A DNA stretch of 64,000 bases from CAVQJU01 sp963729215 (lineage in GTDB: Bacteria; Acidobacteriota; Vicinamibacteria; Vicinamibacterales; CAVVIG01), in assembly GCA_963729215.1 (NCBI GenBank), contig CAVSND010000016.1:186001-250000 (forward strand), given 5' to 3'. Position 1 is the stretch's first letter. Every line of letters starts with the position of its first letter. A program made the translations under genes and the position numbers. Positions 61,815-64,000 of the stretch are shown here, piece after piece. The notes below the pieces were generated by a model. It was not told where the DNA came from. It ran no database searches and worked only from the letters and a program-made list of their open reading frames with translations.

Positions 61815-62363
61815 ATGACTTACTACGGCGGTAAAGAACTGGCGGACGCGTTCCGGACCGTGCGAAAGAACACGATTCAGATCGCGGAGGACATCCCCGA
61901 GGAGAAATACGACTTCAAGGCGACACCCGAATCGAGAACCATCCGCCAGACGCTCGCGCACATCGGAGTCGGGACGATGTTTCCGACCATCGTGCACGGT
62001 GGCAAGCTGACCGACATGAACGACCTGGACTTCCAGGAATTCATCGCCAAGATTGGCGGCGAGGAATCGAAGCCGCGGAACAAGGCCGAGATCATCGCGA
62101 TGCTCAAAGCGGACGGCGACAAGTTCGCGGCGCTGCTCGAATCGTTTCCGGAGAGCTTTCTCGCGGAATCGGTGGCGATGCGGCCCGGTGGGGACCAGCC
62201 GAAGCGGACCAGGTTCGACATGCTGCTGTCGGCGAAGGAACACGAAATGCATCATCGCGGCCAGCTGATGGTGCTTCAGCGCATGGTCGGCGTCACACCT
62301 CACCTGACACGGCTGATGCAGGAAAGAATGGCGCGGATGCAGGCGCAGACCGCGACGAAGTAA
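61815..62363 (+). CDS. DinB-family protein
   Basis: 182 aa four-helix-bundle protein. Probable metal-binding His residues are in TIRQTLAHIGVG and AKEHEMHHRGQLM, the DinB/YfiT pattern. Members include thiol transferases and DNA-damage-inducible proteins; the function here is unknown. Ribosome site GGAGG before the ATG. Its stop abuts the start of the DUF2461 gene (TAAATG). Confidence 0.88.
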   Translation: MTYYGGKELADAFRTVRKNTIQIAEDIPEEKYDFKATPESRTIRQTLAHIGVGTMFPTIVHGGKLTDMNDLDFQEFIAKIGGEESKPRNKAEIIAMLKADGDKFAALLESFPESFLAESVAMRPGGDQPKRTRFDMLLSAKEHEMHHRGQLMVLQRMVGVTPHLTRLMQERMARMQAQTATK

Positions 62364-63056
62364 ATGTCCGCGACGCTTCCCCGCTTCCCGGCCGGAACGC
62401 TGTCGTTCCTCCGGCGGCTCAAGCGCAACAACCGGCGCGAGTGGTTCAACGCGCACAAGGAAGAGTACGAACGGGACGTCCGCGCGCCGATGATCGCCGT
62501 CATTGAACGGCTGGCCGTGGACTTCCGTTCGTTCGCGCCGGATCTCGTCGCGAGCCCGAAGCGGTCTCTCTATCGTATCTATCGGGACATCCGCTTCTCG
62601 GAGGACAAGAAGCCTTACAAGACACACGTCGCGGCCGTGTTTCCGTGCCGCGACCTGCCGAAGCACGAAGGCGCCGGCATGTACTTCCATGTGGCGCCGG
62701 ATGGTGTCTGGGTGGGTGGCGGGTTGTGGGCGCCGCAGACGCCGCAGCTTCAGATGGTTCGCGAGCATGTCGCGGCCAATCACCGGCGCCTTCGCGCGAT
62801 CGTCACGGCCCCCGGGTTCCGGAAAACTGTCGGCGCTCTCGAAGGCGACCGTTTGCAGCGTGTGCCGCGCGGCTTTCCCAAAGATCACGAGGCGGCCGAG
62901 TACCTGAAGCACCGGCAGTTTCTGGCCGGCGCCGAATTTCCCGCGGCCTTCGCCACGAGCCCGAAGTTTTATCGCGGCCTGGTTGGTGTTTTCCGGAGCA
63001 TCTCGCCGCTGGTTCGCTTTCTGAACGAGGCACTCCTTCAGGACTCCGGCAGGTAG
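62364..63056 (+). CDS. DUF2461 family protein
   Basis: 230 aa, TIGR02453 type. Conserved blocks: LKRNNRREWFNAHKEEYERD near the N-terminus, YRIYRDIRFSEDKKPYKTH, and GGLWAPQTPQLQMVREHVA. Biochemical role unknown. It begins directly after the DinB stop and is followed six bases later by the semialdehyde dehydrogenase gene. Confidence 0.88.
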   Translation: MSATLPRFPAGTLSFLRRLKRNNRREWFNAHKEEYERDVRAPMIAVIERLAVDFRSFAPDLVASPKRSLYRIYRDIRFSEDKKPYKTHVAAVFPCRDLPKHEGAGMYFHVAPDGVWVGGGLWAPQTPQLQMVREHVAANHRRLRAIVTAPGFRKTVGALEGDRLQRVPRGFPKDHEAAEYLKHRQFLAGAEFPAAFATSPKFYRGLVGVFRSISPLVRFLNEALLQDSGR

Positions 63057-63061
63057 GGACC

Positions 63062-64000
63062 ATGGCCGAAACGAAGATCACCTACGCGACGATGAGCGGC
63101 GATCAGATGGAAGGGCTCCATCGCGAGCTGGATGCGGCCATCGACCGTGTGCAGACGTCCTTCGGCCGAAGCTATCCGCTCATGATCGGCGGGCGCGAGG
63201 TTCGCGCGGCGGGCGAGTTCGAGGATCGGAGCCCGATCGACACGCGCATCCTGCTTGGCACGTTTCAGCAGGCCAGCCGCGAACAGACTCGCGAGGCGAT
63301 TGCCGCGGCAAAGGCCGCATTTCCCGCCTGGAGCGCGCGGCCGTGGACAGAACGCGTGGCCCTGCTCAAGAAAGCCGCGGATGGCATCCGGTCCAGGCGA
63401 TGGGAACTGTCAGCGCTGATGGGCTACGAAGCCGGGAAGAACCGGCTCGAGTGCGTGGGCGACGTCGAAGAATCGGCCGACCTGATCGAGTACTACTGCA
63501 ACCAGATCGAGCAGCACGGCGGCTTTTCAACGAAGCTCGGCACGCTCGGACCCGGCGAGGAGAACTCGAGCGTCCTCAGGCCATACGGCGTCTGGGCCGT
63601 GATCTCGCCGTTCAATTTCCCGCTCGCGCTGGCGGCCGGACCCGCCGGCGGCGCCCTCGTCGCGGGTAACACCGCCGTCTTCAAGCCAGCATCGGCGACG
63701 CCGCTGCTGGGCTACAAATTGTACGAAGTGATGGCGGACGCTGGCGTCCCGGCGGGCGTCTTCAACTTCATCACGGGCGGCGGCAGTACGGCCGGCCAGG
63801 AATTGATCGAGCACGCCGACGTGGACGGCATCGTGTTCACCGGATCGAAGGACGTCGGGATGCATCTGATCCGCGATAACGCGACGAGGCGCGTGCCCCG
63901 CCCGCTGATCATCGAAATGGGCGGCAAGAACCCGGCGATCGTCATGCCGTCGGCCGACATCGACAAGGCGAGCGACGGCGTCATGCGATCGGCGTTCGGC
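63062..64000 (+). CDS. Glutamate gamma-semialdehyde dehydrogenase, partial
   Basis: 313 codons to the window edge; the C-terminal part is outside. N-terminal pattern FGRSYPLMIGGREVRAAGEF, then RPYGVWAVISPFNFPLALAA, cofactor motif FTGSKDVG and the catalytic Glu region IIEMGGKNPAIVM, typical of 1-pyrroline-5-carboxylate dehydrogenases (RocA/PutA C-domain type) in proline catabolism. The catalytic Cys lies beyond the edge. It is the last gene of a DinB-DUF2461-dehydrogenase run. Confidence 0.88.
   Translation, partial: MAETKITYATMSGDQMEGLHRELDAAIDRVQTSFGRSYPLMIGGREVRAAGEFEDRSPIDTRILLGTFQQASREQTREAIAAAKAAFPAWSARPWTERVALLKKAADGIRSRRWELSALMGYEAGKNRLECVGDVEESADLIEYYCNQIEQHGGFSTKLGTLGPGEENSSVLRPYGVWAVISPFNFPLALAAGPAGGALVAGNTAVFKPASATPLLGYKLYEVMADAGVPAGVFNFITGGGSTAGQELIEHADVDGIVFTGSKDVGMHLIRDNATRRVPRPLIIEMGGKNPAIVMPSADIDKASDGVMRSAFG

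Overview
The window is about 64 kb of high-GC, densely packed bacterial chromosome. The protein set suggests an acidobacterium-like soil bacterium, possibly of the Vicinamibacteria type: hpnCDE squalene genes, a Ser/Thr kinase-like protein, a Tad/Flp pilus locus, an NtrC-type regulator, MacA/MacB-like exporters, a TonB protein and palindromic intergenic repeats. This placement is an inference from gene content. No rRNA, tRNA, CRISPR array or insertion sequence was seen.

Left third (1-22 kb): hpnC-hpnD-hpnE (squalene synthesis); cobalamin adenosyltransferase; mutY overlapping mutT; ygfZ; a secreted alpha/beta hydrolase; a MacA-type adaptor with two MacB-type permeases but no ATPase; an FHA protein; an MBL hydrolase; two signalling proteins that appear inactive (a kinase without its catalytic Asp and a receiver-like protein); an MFS exporter; an SDR; a malate-dehydrogenase-like protein without catalytic residues; an ECF sigma factor; and lpd, a 2-oxoacid dehydrogenase E2 and lipB.

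22.0-28.8 kb is the most interesting part. A sigma54-dependent response regulator is followed by a 316-base gap with a good sigma54 promoter. Next come a radical SAM/SPASM peptide maturase, a 33-residue Cys-containing peptide gene with a strong ribosome binding site, a broken family-5 peptide-binding protein, and a dCache-HAMP histidine kinase. I read this as an undescribed RiPP-type system bracketed by its own two-component system.

28.8-47 kb: an HU-like protein, queF, an Smr protein and a complete Tad pilus locus on the minus strand. The locus contains two Flp pilins, TadV, CpaB, CpaC, CpaE/TadZ, TadA, TadB and TadC, and runs on into an AAA ATPase, an ICMT-like methyltransferase and a DUF192 protein. 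A perfect-consensus sigma54 promoter precedes the first pilin. TadE, TadE and TadG lie just upstream as a separate unit that ends at an intrinsic terminator. A polytopic membrane protein and an Aur1-like PAP2 protein lie beyond.

47-64 kb: a small membrane protein and a large acidic pseudo-receiver protein behind a third sigma54-like site; an M14 peptidase; a two-gene SNF2 helicase plus adenine methyltransferase module resembling DISARM DrmD/DrmMI without the rest of DISARM; a TonB protein; a rhodanese; an aldehyde dehydrogenase; DinB and DUF2461 proteins; and the start of a glutamate-semialdehyde dehydrogenase.

At least six otherwise good genes (mutT, lpd, the radical SAM gene, smr, cpaC, cpaB) carry one extra base, and two stretches (25.3-26.1 kb and 41.1-43.3 kb) carry several indels. 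Residual sequencing or assembly errors are a serious possibility and should be excluded before calling pseudogenes.
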